Shown: piece after piece, positions 43,083 to 51,195 of the stretch
Numbering within the stretch: position 1 is the first letter of the stretch
How the letters are laid out: the number at the start of each line of letters is the position of its first letter
Source: Nocardiopsis xinjiangensis YIM 90004
Lineage (GTDB): Bacteria > Actinomycetota > Actinomycetes > Streptosporangiales > Streptosporangiaceae
DNA: 64,000 nucleotides
Direction of reading: 5' to 3'
Assembly (NCBI RefSeq): GCF_000341145.1
Contig: NZ_ANBE01000007.1
Span: 12,072-76,071, forward strand
The notes under the pieces: generated by a model
Database searches by the model: none
What the model was told of the DNA's origin: nothing
The model's input: only the letters and a program-made list of their open reading frames with translations
Position numbers and translations under genes: made by a program

Positions 43083-44118
43083 GGGTGCCTCCTCCGAGCT
43101 TGCGGGCGTTGCGCAGGGCCAGGAGGCGGTCCAGGCCGATCGCGGACAGGATGAGCGCGCCGACCACGGCCTGGTGCCAGAACTGGTCGATCTGCCAGAT
43201 GGGCAGGGCCGCGGTGATGGTGGTGAGCAGGACCGCGCCGAGCGCGGCCCCGTAGACGGTTCCGACCCCGCCCGCGATGGCGACCCCGCCGACCACTGCC
43301 GCTGCCACGACCTCCAGTTCCATGCCGAACCCGGCGGTGGAGTCGACCGTGCCGTAGCGGGCGGTGAAGAGCACGCCGGCCAGCCCGGCCAGGGCGCCGT
43401 TGGCGGCGAAGGCGGCCACGACCCGCCGTCCGACGGAGATCCCGGACAGGCGGGCGGCGTGGGCGTCGGAACCGATGGCGTAGAGCTCGCGGCCGGACCG
43501 GTAGCGGGCCAGGTAGAACCCGGTGGCCACGACCACCGCGGCGGCCACCGCCGCGGGGAGGGGGACCCCGAGCACACTGACCCCGCCCAGGGCGAGGAAG
43601 GCCTCGGGCATCTGGTGGGCGTTGATCTGTCCGCCGTCGGCCCACCAGTGGCCGAACCCCCGGTAGGCGTAGAGGGTGCCCAGGGTGACCACGAGCGCGG
43701 GCACCTGGACGGTGGCCACGAGCAGGCCGTTGGCCAGGCCGCACAGGGCTCCGATACCGATCCCGGCGGCCATGGCCAGGGGGACGGGGATCCCGGGCAA
43801 GGCCGCGAACAGGGCGGCGGTACCGAAGGCCGACAAGCCCATGACCGAGCCGACCGAGAGGTCCACGTTCTTGGTGATCAGGACCAGGGCCTGGCCCACG
43901 GCGAGCACGGAGAGCACGGTCGCGCCGAGGAAGAGGTCGCGCACGCCCTGCTGGGAGAGGAATCCGGGGTTCTGGATCCAGGTTCCGGCGACGAGCAGGA
44001 CCACGGCCAGCAGTACGCCGAGTTCGCGTACCGGGCGTTGAGGGCGTGCGCGGCCTGTCCCCTTGTCGGAGGGCGGGCCCTCGGGCCGGGGCCCCGTGGG
44101 GGCTGTCGTCGATGTCAT
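43072..44118 (-). CDS. rhaP: Rhamnose ABC transporter permease
   Basis: A 348-residue CUT2 permease paralogous to RhaQ. It has [17 protein letters not shown] (ribose-permease motif) and [17 protein letters not shown] near its end. Nine or ten hydrophobic segments follow a basic Pro-rich N-terminus. The start overlaps the rhaT stop (ATGA). The two permeases would form the heterodimeric channel with RhaT as the ATPase. Confidence 0.9.
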   Translation of the reverse strand: MTSTTAPTGPRPEGPPSDKGTGRARPQRPVRELGVLLAVVLLVAGTWIQNPGFLSQQGVRDLFLGATVLSVLAVGQALVLITKNVDLSVGSVMGLSAFGTAALFAALPGIPVPLAMAAGIGIGALCGLANGLLVATVQVPALVVTLGTLYAYRGFGHWWADGGQINAHQMPEAFLALGGVSVLGVPLPAAVAAAVVVATGFYLARYRSGRELYAIGSDAHAARLSGISVGRRVVAAFAANGALAGLAGVLFTARYGTVDSTAGFGMELEVVAAAVVGGVAIAGGVGTVYGAALGAVLLTTITAALPIWQIDQFWHQAVVGALILSAIGLDRLLALRNARKLGGGTHGP

Positions 44119-45641
44119 CGGAGGGCCTCGCGGGGTGGTTGTCCGGTGGCCGCGTACATGACCGATTCCTCGTCGGCCTCGTCGCGGTCGAGTTCAGCGG
44201 TGATGCGGCCCTCGTGCATGACCAGTACCCGGTCGGCCATGCCGAGGACCTCGGGGAGCTCGCTGGAGACCATGACCACCGCCAGGCCCTCTCCGGCGAG
44301 ACCGGACAGCAGGCGGTGCACCTCGGCCTTGGTTCCGACGTCGATCCCGCGGGTGGGTTCGTCCACGAACAGGACGGAGGGCCCGGTGGCGAGCCACTTG
44401 GCCAGGACGACCTTCTGCTGATTGCCGCCGGAGAGGGTGGAGACGGGGTCGGTGAGCCGCCGGTACTTCAGGCTCAGGCGTTCACCCCAGCTACGGCAAG
44501 CCTCGTCCTCGGCCCGGGAGGTGAGCAGGCCCAGGCGGCTGAGCGCGCCCCGGCGGGTGGAGGTGGCGTTGCGGGCGATGGAGGCCTCCATGACCAGGCC
44601 CTGTTCGCGCCGGTCCTCGGGAACCAGGGCCAGGCCGGCGGCCATGGCGGCCTTGGGGTCGCCCTGGGCGAGCCGGGCCCCGCCGACCCGGACGCTGCCG
44701 GCGTCGTAGCGGTCGACGCCGAAGAGAGCGCGCACGACCTCGCTGCGGCCGGCGCCGACGAGCCCGGCGAGCGCGACGATCTCACCGGCCCGGACCGTGA
44801 AGCCGATGCCGTCGAAGACGCCCCCGCGGGTGAGCCCCTCGACCTCCAGCAGGACCCGGCCCGGTTCGGTCTCCTGTTTGGGGTAGAGGGTATCGACCCC
44901 GCGCCCGACCATGCGGCGCACGACGGTATCGACGTCGAGGTCGGCGGCGGGGTCGCAGGAGACGAACGACCCGTCGCGCACGACGGTGATCCGGTCGCAC
45001 AGGGCGAAGACCTCGTCGAAGCGGTGGGAGATGAACAGCAGGGCGACGCCTTGGTCGCGCAGGGTGCGGGCGACGGTGAAGAGACGTTCGGCCTCCACGC
45101 CGGAGAGGGCGGCGGTGGGTTCGTCCATGACCAGGACCCTCGCCCGCCGGGTGAGGGCCTTGGCGATCTCCACGAGCTGTTGATCGGCGATGGACAGTCC
45201 GCGGGCCGGGTGGTCGGGGCCGAGTGGGACGCCGAGGCGGTTGAAGACCTCCTCGGTCTCGCGGCGCATGCGAGCACGGTCGATGGTGCGCAGCCGGGTG
45301 CGGGGTTGGCGGCCGATGAAGATGTTCTCGGCCACGGAGAGGTCGGGAAAGAGGGTGGGTTCCTGGTGGATGACGGCGACACCGGCCCGTTGGGCGTCGG
45401 CCGGTCGGGCGAAGGTGACGGGGACACCGTCGGCCCGGATCCACCCGGAGTCGGGGCGGTGGACGCCGGCGATCGTCTTGACCAGGGTCGACTTGCCGGC
45501 CCCGTTCTCCCCGACCAGGGCGTGGATCTCCCCGGAACGCAGCTCCAGGGACATGTCCCGCAGTGCCCGCACGCTGGCGAAGGACTTGGCCACACGGACC
45601 AGTTCCAGTGGCGGGGGCGCCGGTGGCGGCTGTTGCGTCAA
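44115..45641 (-). CDS. rhaT: Rhamnose ABC transporter ATP-binding protein (double domain)
   Basis: A 508-residue CUT2 ATPase with two fused nucleotide-binding domains. The first has Walker [10 protein letters not shown] (about 44-52), signature [15 protein letters not shown] and Walker [12 protein letters not shown]. The second has a degenerate Walker [10 protein letters not shown], signature [15 protein letters not shown] and [12 protein letters not shown]. The unequal pair is normal for this family. TTG 45641 follows GGAGA. It is first in the transport operon; the operator TCAAAACGTTTTAA lies 51 bp upstream. Confidence 0.95.
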   Translation of the reverse strand: MTQQPPPAPPPLELVRVAKSFASVRALRDMSLELRSGEIHALVGENGAGKSTLVKTIAGVHRPDSGWIRADGVPVTFARPADAQRAGVAVIHQEPTLFPDLSVAENIFIGRQPRTRLRTIDRARMRRETEEVFNRLGVPLGPDHPARGLSIADQQLVEIAKALTRRARVLVMDEPTAALSGVEAERLFTVARTLRDQGVALLFISHRFDEVFALCDRITVVRDGSFVSCDPAADLDVDTVVRRMVGRGVDTLYPKQETEPGRVLLEVEGLTRGGVFDGIGFTVRAGEIVALAGLVGAGRSEVVRALFGVDRYDAGSVRVGGARLAQGDPKAAMAAGLALVPEDRREQGLVMEASIARNATSTRRGALSRLGLLTSRAEDEACRSWGERLSLKYRRLTDPVSTLSGGNQQKVVLAKWLATGPSVLFVDEPTRGIDVGTKAEVHRLLSGLAGEGLAVVMVSSELPEVLGMADRVLVMHEGRITAELDRDEADEESVMYAATGQPPREALR

Positions 45642-45692
45642 GAGAAGTCTCCACGTGTGAGGGAGGGGCGCGCCCGTTCTCCACGGGCGTCC

Positions 45693-45706
45693 TCAAAACG
45701 TTTTAA
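45693..45706. promoter_or_regulatory. Rhamnose-regulator operator TCAAAACGTTTTAA
   Basis: A 14-bp palindrome (perfect AAAACGTTTT core) upstream of rhaT. It matches the pattern at 45846, 54499 and 54599. Confidence 0.8.
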
Positions 45707-45845
45707 TCAGGAATGAATGTTAAGTGGGGCACATGGGTGCGTCAAGTACGTCACCAGCGATCGATACAGCGAAGCGACTCTTCGGGCACCCCCGCGCGAA
45801 CCGCCCACCAGGCCCCGGCCGCAGGAGCGTTTCGGGTATAACGGT

Positions 45846-45859
45846 TTGAGACGTTTCAA
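45846..45859. promoter_or_regulatory. Rhamnose-regulator operator TTGAGACGTTTCAA
   Basis: A palindrome with one mismatch, 65 bp before the lacI-type regulator start, suggesting autoregulation. Confidence 0.8.
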
Positions 45860-45924
45860 CAACGCGGCACCGGCAGTGGACCACTGCCGGTGCCTCCCAC
45901 GCACCAGAGAGCACGGGAGCCCCC

Positions 45925-46980
45925 TTGCCCAAGAGCACGAACCGGACCCCGAGGTCGAGCCGCACGGGTATCACGCAGGTGGCCGCCCACGCGGGGGTGT
46001 CCCCGGCGACCGTCTCCAACGTGCTCAACCGGCCCCAGCTGGTGGCGGAGACGACCAGGACCAAGGTCGAGTCCGCCATCGCCGAACTCGACTACGTGCG
46101 CAACTCCTTCGGCAGCAGCCTGCGCTCGGGCCGCAGCACCTCGGTGGGGCTCCTCGTCCTGGACGTGACCAACCCGTTCTTCACCGAGGTCGCACGGGGC
46201 ATCGAGGACGAGGCCGCCGAGACCGGCCTGGCCGTCGTCCTGCTCAACTCGGCCGAGTCGCCCGAGCGCCAGCGACGCAACCTGCGCCTGCTCGCGGAAC
46301 AACAGGTGGCGGGGGCCGTGGTCATGCCGGTCGACGACGACCTGTCCGACCTGCTGTGGTTGCAGCGCCAGGGCGTGCACTGGGTGGCCCTGGACCGCGG
46401 CGACGTCTCCGAGAACGTGGGCTCCAGCGTCAGCGTCGACAACCGGGCCGGCGGGCTGGCGGCCGGACGGCACCTGCTGGCCCTGGGCCACGAACGGGTC
46501 ACCTTCCTCGGCGGCGCCTTCGCCATCGAACAGGTGCGCCTGCGCTACGAAGGACTGCGCACCGCCTTCACCGAGGCGGGCCTGGACCCGGACGAGAGCA
46601 TCAACCTGATCAGCCTCGCTCAGCTCAACGCCCACCAGGGCGAACGCGTGGTCGACCAGGTCCTGCTCGACGGGTCCGGAAAGCGCACCCGCGCGGTCTT
46701 CTGCGCCAACGACCAGATCGCTCTGGGCTTCATGAAGGGCCTGGGCAAACGCGGGCTGCGAGTGCCCGGCGACGTCTCCGTGGTCGGCTACGACGACCTG
46801 GCCGTGGCCGACCTGATCCACCCGGGCCTGACCACAGTCGCCCAACCCAAGTACGAGCTGGGCCGGGCCGCGATGCAGCTCCTGAGCGCGCAGGTGGAGG
46901 GCTCCGACCAGCCCTACGAACGGCGGATCTTCCAACCCCGCCTGATCATGCGCGACTCGACCTGCGCGTTCCGGGACTGA
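45925..46980 (+). CDS. LacI-family regulator of the rhamnose locus
   Basis: A 351-residue LacI/GalR repressor. Helix-turn-helix ITQVAAHAGVSPATVSNVLN (about 16-35), hinge VRNSFGSSLRSGRSTSVG, and effector domain with DVTNPFFTEVARGIEDEA, FCANDQIALGFMKGLGKRG and VVGYDDLAVADLIHPGLTTV. TTG 45925 follows GGGAG. It is divergent from rhaT, with two TTGAAACGTTTCAA-like sites between them; two more sites precede rhaI. It therefore probably represses uptake and catabolism in the absence of a rhamnose-pathway inducer. Inducer identity is inference. Confidence 0.93.
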   Translation: MPKSTNRTPRSSRTGITQVAAHAGVSPATVSNVLNRPQLVAETTRTKVESAIAELDYVRNSFGSSLRSGRSTSVGLLVLDVTNPFFTEVARGIEDEAAETGLAVVLLNSAESPERQRRNLRLLAEQQVAGAVVMPVDDDLSDLLWLQRQGVHWVALDRGDVSENVGSSVSVDNRAGGLAAGRHLLALGHERVTFLGGAFAIEQVRLRYEGLRTAFTEAGLDPDESINLISLAQLNAHQGERVVDQVLLDGSGKRTRAVFCANDQIALGFMKGLGKRGLRVPGDVSVVGYDDLAVADLIHPGLTTVAQPKYELGRAAMQLLSAQVEGSDQPYERRIFQPRLIMRDSTCAFRD

Positions 46981-47115
46981 GGCCCTTCCCTGAGGCCTGC
47001 TACCTCGGCAGGCCCCGCACCAGGCAGGACCCGCGCCCCGAGGGACTCCCCATGAGGGTGTCGAGGTCGTTGTTCGAACCCGCGCCGGCCGTCCCGGCGA
47101 GAGGCGCCGGCGCGG

Positions 47116-47700
47116 TCAGGGTGCGCCCTCGACGCCGTGTTCGAGCAGGTCGAACACGGCGTCGAGGGAGGCGCGGGGGTCGGGTTCGTCACTGAGGAAT
47201 TGCGGGACCTCGAGGACGTAGCGGGCGACGGCGCGGGTGGTGGGGTCGTCGGGGTCGCGACCGAGTTCGGTGGCGATGGCCTCGGCCAGGGGTCCCTCAC
47301 AGCGAATCCACAGTTTGCGTGAGTAGTCGCGCAAGGCCGGGGTGTTGACGATCAGTTCGGTGAGCTCGCGGACCTCCGTGGTGGGGTCGGCCACGAACGG
47401 CCCACGCCCGGCCATGAATTCCCGCAGCGCCGCCATCACCGACAATCCGGCGGGGCGTTCACGCACCGCGGACAGCAGGCTTTCCCGGCGTTCGACGCCA
47501 TCGTCGAACATCAACGCCTCCTTGCCGTCGGGGACGTGTTTGAACACCGTCGGGCCCGAGATGTCCACCGCGTCGGCGATCTGTTTGACGCTGACCTGGT
47601 CATAGCCCTTCTCCAGGAACAGTCGCTGCGCGGCCTCGGCCAGCGCCCGACGGACCTGGGCGTTCTTGCGTTCCCGGCGTCCGAGTGGCTCAACAGGCAT
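47116..47700 (-). CDS. TetR-family regulator
   Basis: A 194-residue TetR repressor with an N-terminal helix-turn-helix (RRALAEAAQRLFLEKGYDQV, then ISGPTVFKHVPDGKEAL) and an all-helical ligand domain. It is divergent from the FAD-monooxygenase at 47821, with repeats TTAACTCA between them, so it probably controls that gene. Codon use and the AT-rich promoter differ from the flanking rhamnose genes. The last 15 codons contain a 19-bp perfect inverted repeat. Confidence 0.92.
   Translation of the reverse strand: MPVEPLGRRERKNAQVRRALAEAAQRLFLEKGYDQVSVKQIADAVDISGPTVFKHVPDGKEALMFDDGVERRESLLSAVRERPAGLSVMAALREFMAGRGPFVADPTTEVRELTELIVNTPALRDYSRKLWIRCEGPLAEAIATELGRDPDDPTTRAVARYVLEVPQFLSDEPDPRASLDAVFDLLEHGVEGAP
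47126..47168. terminator. 19-bp perfect hairpin inside the tetR 3-prime end
   Basis: 47126-47144 pairs perfectly with 47150-47168 around a 5-base loop. It lies within the coding sequence, 8 bp from the stop. It may terminate the convergent lacI transcript, the tetR transcript, or both. Confidence 0.7.
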
Positions 47701-47721
47701 GCCACCACTCTAGCACATGAC

Positions 47722-47746
47722 TTAACTCACTAAATACATTAACTCA
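47722..47746. promoter_or_regulatory. Possible TetR operator with TTAACTCA repeats
   Basis: TTAACTCA occurs at 47722-47729 and 47739-47746, 17 bp apart, in the AT-rich gap between the TetR and monooxygenase genes. The flanking ATGAC and GTCAT form an outer inverted pair. Confidence 0.55.
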
Positions 47747-47820
47747 GTTGTCATTTTAATCAGGTTGTGTTTTTCTGGGTGGGTCAGAGTTCGACCCAAC
47801 GCTGCGAAGGGACGATCAAG

Positions 47821-49413
47821 ATGAGCGGCAACGAAACGACACCGGTACTGATCATCGGCGGCAGCCTGGTCGGGCTGTCCGCCGCGGTGTTCCTGGCTTG
47901 GCAAGGCGTTCCGGTCGTGGTGGTCGACAAGCACCGCGGCAGCTCCCCGCATCCGCGGGCGATCGGTTTCACCACCCGTACGGTGGAACACTTCCGGCAG
48001 GTCGGCGTCGAGGTGCCGCCGTCGCTGCAGGGCATGAAGCCGCCGCGGCGGGCTCGGGTGGAAAGCCTGACTGGGATCTGGCTCGAGGAATACCCGTGGA
48101 CGCCCGGCGGCAAGGGCGCCTACGGCGCGGAAGACTCCCCGGTGCACGCGATCGCGGTCACCCAGGACCGGCTCGAACCCCTCCTGCGTGACCGAGCGGT
48201 CGAACTGGGCACTGACCTGCGACTGGGAACCGAACTGCTCGGCTTCGTCCAGGACACCGACGGCGTGACAGCCACCCTGCGCCGTCGCGACGACAGTCAC
48301 GAATACCGCCTGCGCGCCCAGTATGTGGTGGCCGCGGACGGTGCGACCAGTTCCGTGCGTGAGGCGTCGGGCATCGGCCGCCACGGGGCAGGTCCGCTGT
48401 CGGTGCAGCACAGCATCTTGTTCCGCGCCCCCTTGGATGAGTACCTGCAGCACGGTGTGGTCCAGTTCGAGATCGAGCAGCCCGACCTGAAGGCATTCCT
48501 GACCACCTATTCCGACGGGCGCTGGGTGCTGATGCTCAGCGACGACATCGAGCGTGCCGTCGACGAGCAGATCCAGGTGGTGCAGCAGGCGATCGGCCGC
48601 ACCGACATCCCCATCGAATTGGTGACCACCGGCCGCTGGGACTTGGCCGGGCTGATCGCTGACCGCTTCTCCGACGGCCGGGTGTTCCTCGCCGGGGACG
48701 CCGCCCACCAATTGCCGCCCAACCGTGGCGGTTTCGGCGCCAACACCGGTATCGACGACGCGCACAACCTGGCCTGGAAACTGGCCGCCGTGCTGGCCGG
48801 GAAATCCGAGCCCCGGCTGCTGGACACCTACGACGCCGAACGCCGGCCCGTCGCGGACCTGCGCCACGACCAGCTCTTCGCCCGCGCCGACTACAAGGCC
48901 TACCTGAGGGCCCCCAAGACAGACGTGCCGGTGCTCGACGACGCGTCCATCGAACTCGGCCAGCTCTACCGCTCGGCCGCGGTCCTGGGCGCGGACGCCA
49001 ACCTGCCGCCCGCGCGGCGACCCGACCAATGGGCCGGTCAGCCCGGCACCCGGGCCCCTCACCTATGGGTCACCACCGACGGCGAGGAAAGCTCGACGCT
49101 GGATCTGTTCCGGCGCGACTGGGTGCTGCTGTCCGAAGACGACCGCTGGGCCGCCGCGGCCCGCGCCGCCGAGCAACTGGATGTCCCAGTCACGTTCGTA
49201 CACATCAGCACGGACGCGAAACCGGTGGAGCCCAACGCCTTCCGTACCGCCTACGGCCTTGAACCCGACGGGGCCACCCTCGTCCGCCCCGACGGCTACA
49301 TCGCCTGGCGCACCATCACCGCCCCGCCCGATCCCACACAAGCACTCAACGCCGCGTTGAACGCCACCGCCATGCCCGCCCACACCGTCGGGACAACAGC
49401 AAGCGAGGCCTGA
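47821..49413 (+). CDS. FAD-dependent aromatic monooxygenase (PHBH/TetX-like)
   Basis: A 530-residue flavin monooxygenase of the class A aromatic hydroxylase type, similar in build to polyketide hydroxylases (TcmG/RdmE/TetX group). It has the FAD Rossmann motif VLIIGGSLVGLSAAVFL, the mid motif ADGATSSVRE, and the second FAD motif GRVFLAGDAAHQLPPNRGGF with NTGIDDAHNLAWKLA. A thioredoxin-like C-terminal domain follows (from about 410). ATG 47821 follows AAGGGA. A TetR regulator is divergent and a broken SnoaL-like gene lies directly downstream. The substrate is probably an aromatic compound or drug. Confidence 0.93.
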   Translation: MSGNETTPVLIIGGSLVGLSAAVFLAWQGVPVVVVDKHRGSSPHPRAIGFTTRTVEHFRQVGVEVPPSLQGMKPPRRARVESLTGIWLEEYPWTPGGKGAYGAEDSPVHAIAVTQDRLEPLLRDRAVELGTDLRLGTELLGFVQDTDGVTATLRRRDDSHEYRLRAQYVVAADGATSSVREASGIGRHGAGPLSVQHSILFRAPLDEYLQHGVVQFEIEQPDLKAFLTTYSDGRWVLMLSDDIERAVDEQIQVVQQAIGRTDIPIELVTTGRWDLAGLIADRFSDGRVFLAGDAAHQLPPNRGGFGANTGIDDAHNLAWKLAAVLAGKSEPRLLDTYDAERRPVADLRHDQLFARADYKAYLRAPKTDVPVLDDASIELGQLYRSAAVLGADANLPPARRPDQWAGQPGTRAPHLWVTTDGEESSTLDLFRRDWVLLSEDDRWAAAARAAEQLDVPVTFVHISTDAKPVEPNAFRTAYGLEPDGATLVRPDGYIAWRTITAPPDPTQALNAALNATAMPAHTVGTTASEA

Positions 49414-49415
49414 TC

Positions 49416-49731
49416 ATGACCGACACCACACTCGAACAACGCCTCCGCCGCCTCGAAGACATCGATACGCCGACGCCATCAACAAAGGTTGGAACGGTAA
49501 TCCCCTCGACCTCGATGCGATCGCAGACATCTTCGCGGCCGACGCTCGCCGGCAAAGCCACGAAGGCGAGGTAACCCTCGGCGCGGACGCGATCGCCGCC
49601 GAACTGCCCGAAGCCACCGGCATGGTCGAGTTCTCCGTGCACACCTTCCTCGACCCGATCATCACCGTCGACGGCGACGCGGGCGGCCGGTGGACCCACG
49701 GCCCCCGCGCCCGCTCGAGAGAGCCGCGTTC
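49416..49731 (+). pseudogene. SnoaL-like (NTF2-fold) protein remnant
   Basis: Starts correctly 2 bp after the monooxygenase with MTDTTLEQRLRRLEDI. The frame is then lost near 49463 and continues in another frame as RYADAINKGWNG, IADIFAADARRQSHEGEVT and FSVHTFLDPIITVDGD. Together these match the N-terminal two thirds of SnoaL-like polyketide cyclase/dehydratase-fold proteins. A deletion of roughly 25-30 bases near 49463 would explain the shift. The C-terminal third is missing where the sequence meets the rhaB end at 49732. Not functional as it stands. Confidence 0.8.
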
Positions 49732-51195
49732 TCAGGCGAGCCGGCGCGCGGCCGCCTCCCACTCCGCGGTACCGCCCTCGGGACGGTAGGTCCGCACCTC
49801 GAACGAGTCGGCCACGACTCTGCGCAGCCCCCACAGGTCACCCCGCAGCCCGCCCACCGCCCGTGCCTGCACCAACAGATTGCCGACCGCGGTCGCCTCT
49901 GCCGGGCCGGCCACCACCGGCAGGCCGGTCGCCTCCGCGGTGAGCCGGCACAGCAGGGTGTTCCGGGCCCCTCCGCCGACCACGTGCACCACGTCGACAC
50001 CGGCGCCGCTGAGCTCGGCGACCCGGCTCACCGCCGACCGGTAGGCCAGAGCGAGGGAGTCGAACACGCACCGGGCCACCTCGGCACCGGTCTCCGGCGG
50101 CCGTTGCCCGGTCTCGGCCGCGAACTCCGCGATGCGGGCCGGCATGTCCCCCGGGGGCCGAAAGCGCGGGTCGTCGACGTCGACCACGCAGGCCAGAGCG
50201 GGCACATGGGCGGCGCGTTCCAGGAGGTCGTCCAGGTCCACCTCCCTGCCGCGCTCCCGCCACACCCGCAACGACTCCTGGAGCAGCCACAGACCGGTGA
50301 CATTGCGCAGGTAGCGGACGGTTCCGTCCACCCCCAGCTCGTTGGTGAAGTTCTCCTCGCGCCCCTCCTCCGTGCGCACCGGCGCGTCCAGTTCCACACC
50401 CACGAGCGACCACGTCCCCGAGGAGATGTAGGCGAAGGAGGGCGTGCTCGCGGGCACGGCGGCCACGGCCGAAGCGGTGTCGTGCGAGCCCACCGCTACG
50501 AGCGGAGCCCCGGAGGCCGGCCCCGCGGCCGGCCCGAGAGAACCCACCACGGTCCCCGGAGCGACGATTCCGGGCAGCAGGTCGCCGGCCGGTACCCCGT
50601 AGCGCTCGCGGAGCAGGTCCAAGCAGCGCCGCGACCAGTCCCGTGTTCCGGCGTCGACCAACCCCGTCGTGGAGGCGTTGGTGAGTTCGGCGACGCGTTC
50701 GCCCGTGAGCCAGTGCCCGATCAGGTCGGGCAGGAGCAGCAGGTCGCGCGCCGAGTCCAGGTGGGAGCTCCCGGCGGCCGCCACCAGTTGGAAGAGGGTG
50801 TTGAAGGGCTGGACCTGCAGGCCGTTGACCGCGTACAGCTCCTCCGCCGGCACGTGCTCGAACACCCGCTCGGCCACCCCGTCGGTGCGGGCGTCCCGGT
50901 AGTGGACCGGGTTGCCCACCAGCTCCCCGTCGGCGTCGAGCAGCCCGTAGTCGACCGCCCAGGAGTCCACACCCACCGATGCCGCTCCCCCGGCGGCGCG
51001 CAGGCCCGCGAGGATCCCCGAGTACAGCGACAGCACGTCCCAGTGCAGACGCTCCCCCCGTGCGGTGGGCACGGGCACCGGACCGTTGGGGAAGCGGGCG
51101 ATCTCCTCGGTGTACAGCTGTCCGTCCTCCAGGCGGCCGGTGACCACACGCCCGCTGGAGGCGCCCAGGTCGACGGCCACGTGCGGGGCGCTCAC
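49732..51195 (-). CDS. rhaB: Rhamnulokinase
   Basis: A 487-residue FGGY-family sugar kinase that phosphorylates L-rhamnulose. The N-terminal phosphate motif is VAVDLGASSGRVV, then GVDSWAVDYGLLD (rhamnulokinase signature), VGSHDTASAVAAVP, YISSGTWSLVGVEL and the adenosine motif VVGGGARNTLL. The GTG start overlaps the aldolase-dehydrogenase stop by 4 bp (GTGA). It is the last gene of the rhaI-rhaEW-rhaB operon. Family and role are secure. Confidence 0.96.
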   Translation of the reverse strand: MSAPHVAVDLGASSGRVVTGRLEDGQLYTEEIARFPNGPVPVPTARGERLHWDVLSLYSGILAGLRAAGGAASVGVDSWAVDYGLLDADGELVGNPVHYRDARTDGVAERVFEHVPAEELYAVNGLQVQPFNTLFQLVAAAGSSHLDSARDLLLLPDLIGHWLTGERVAELTNASTTGLVDAGTRDWSRRCLDLLRERYGVPAGDLLPGIVAPGTVVGSLGPAAGPASGAPLVAVGSHDTASAVAAVPASTPSFAYISSGTWSLVGVELDAPVRTEEGREENFTNELGVDGTVRYLRNVTGLWLLQESLRVWRERGREVDLDDLLERAAHVPALACVVDVDDPRFRPPGDMPARIAEFAAETGQRPPETGAEVARCVFDSLALAYRSAVSRVAELSGAGVDVVHVVGGGARNTLLCRLTAEATGLPVVAGPAEATAVGNLLVQARAVGGLRGDLWGLRRVVADSFEVRTYRPEGGTAEWEAAARRLA

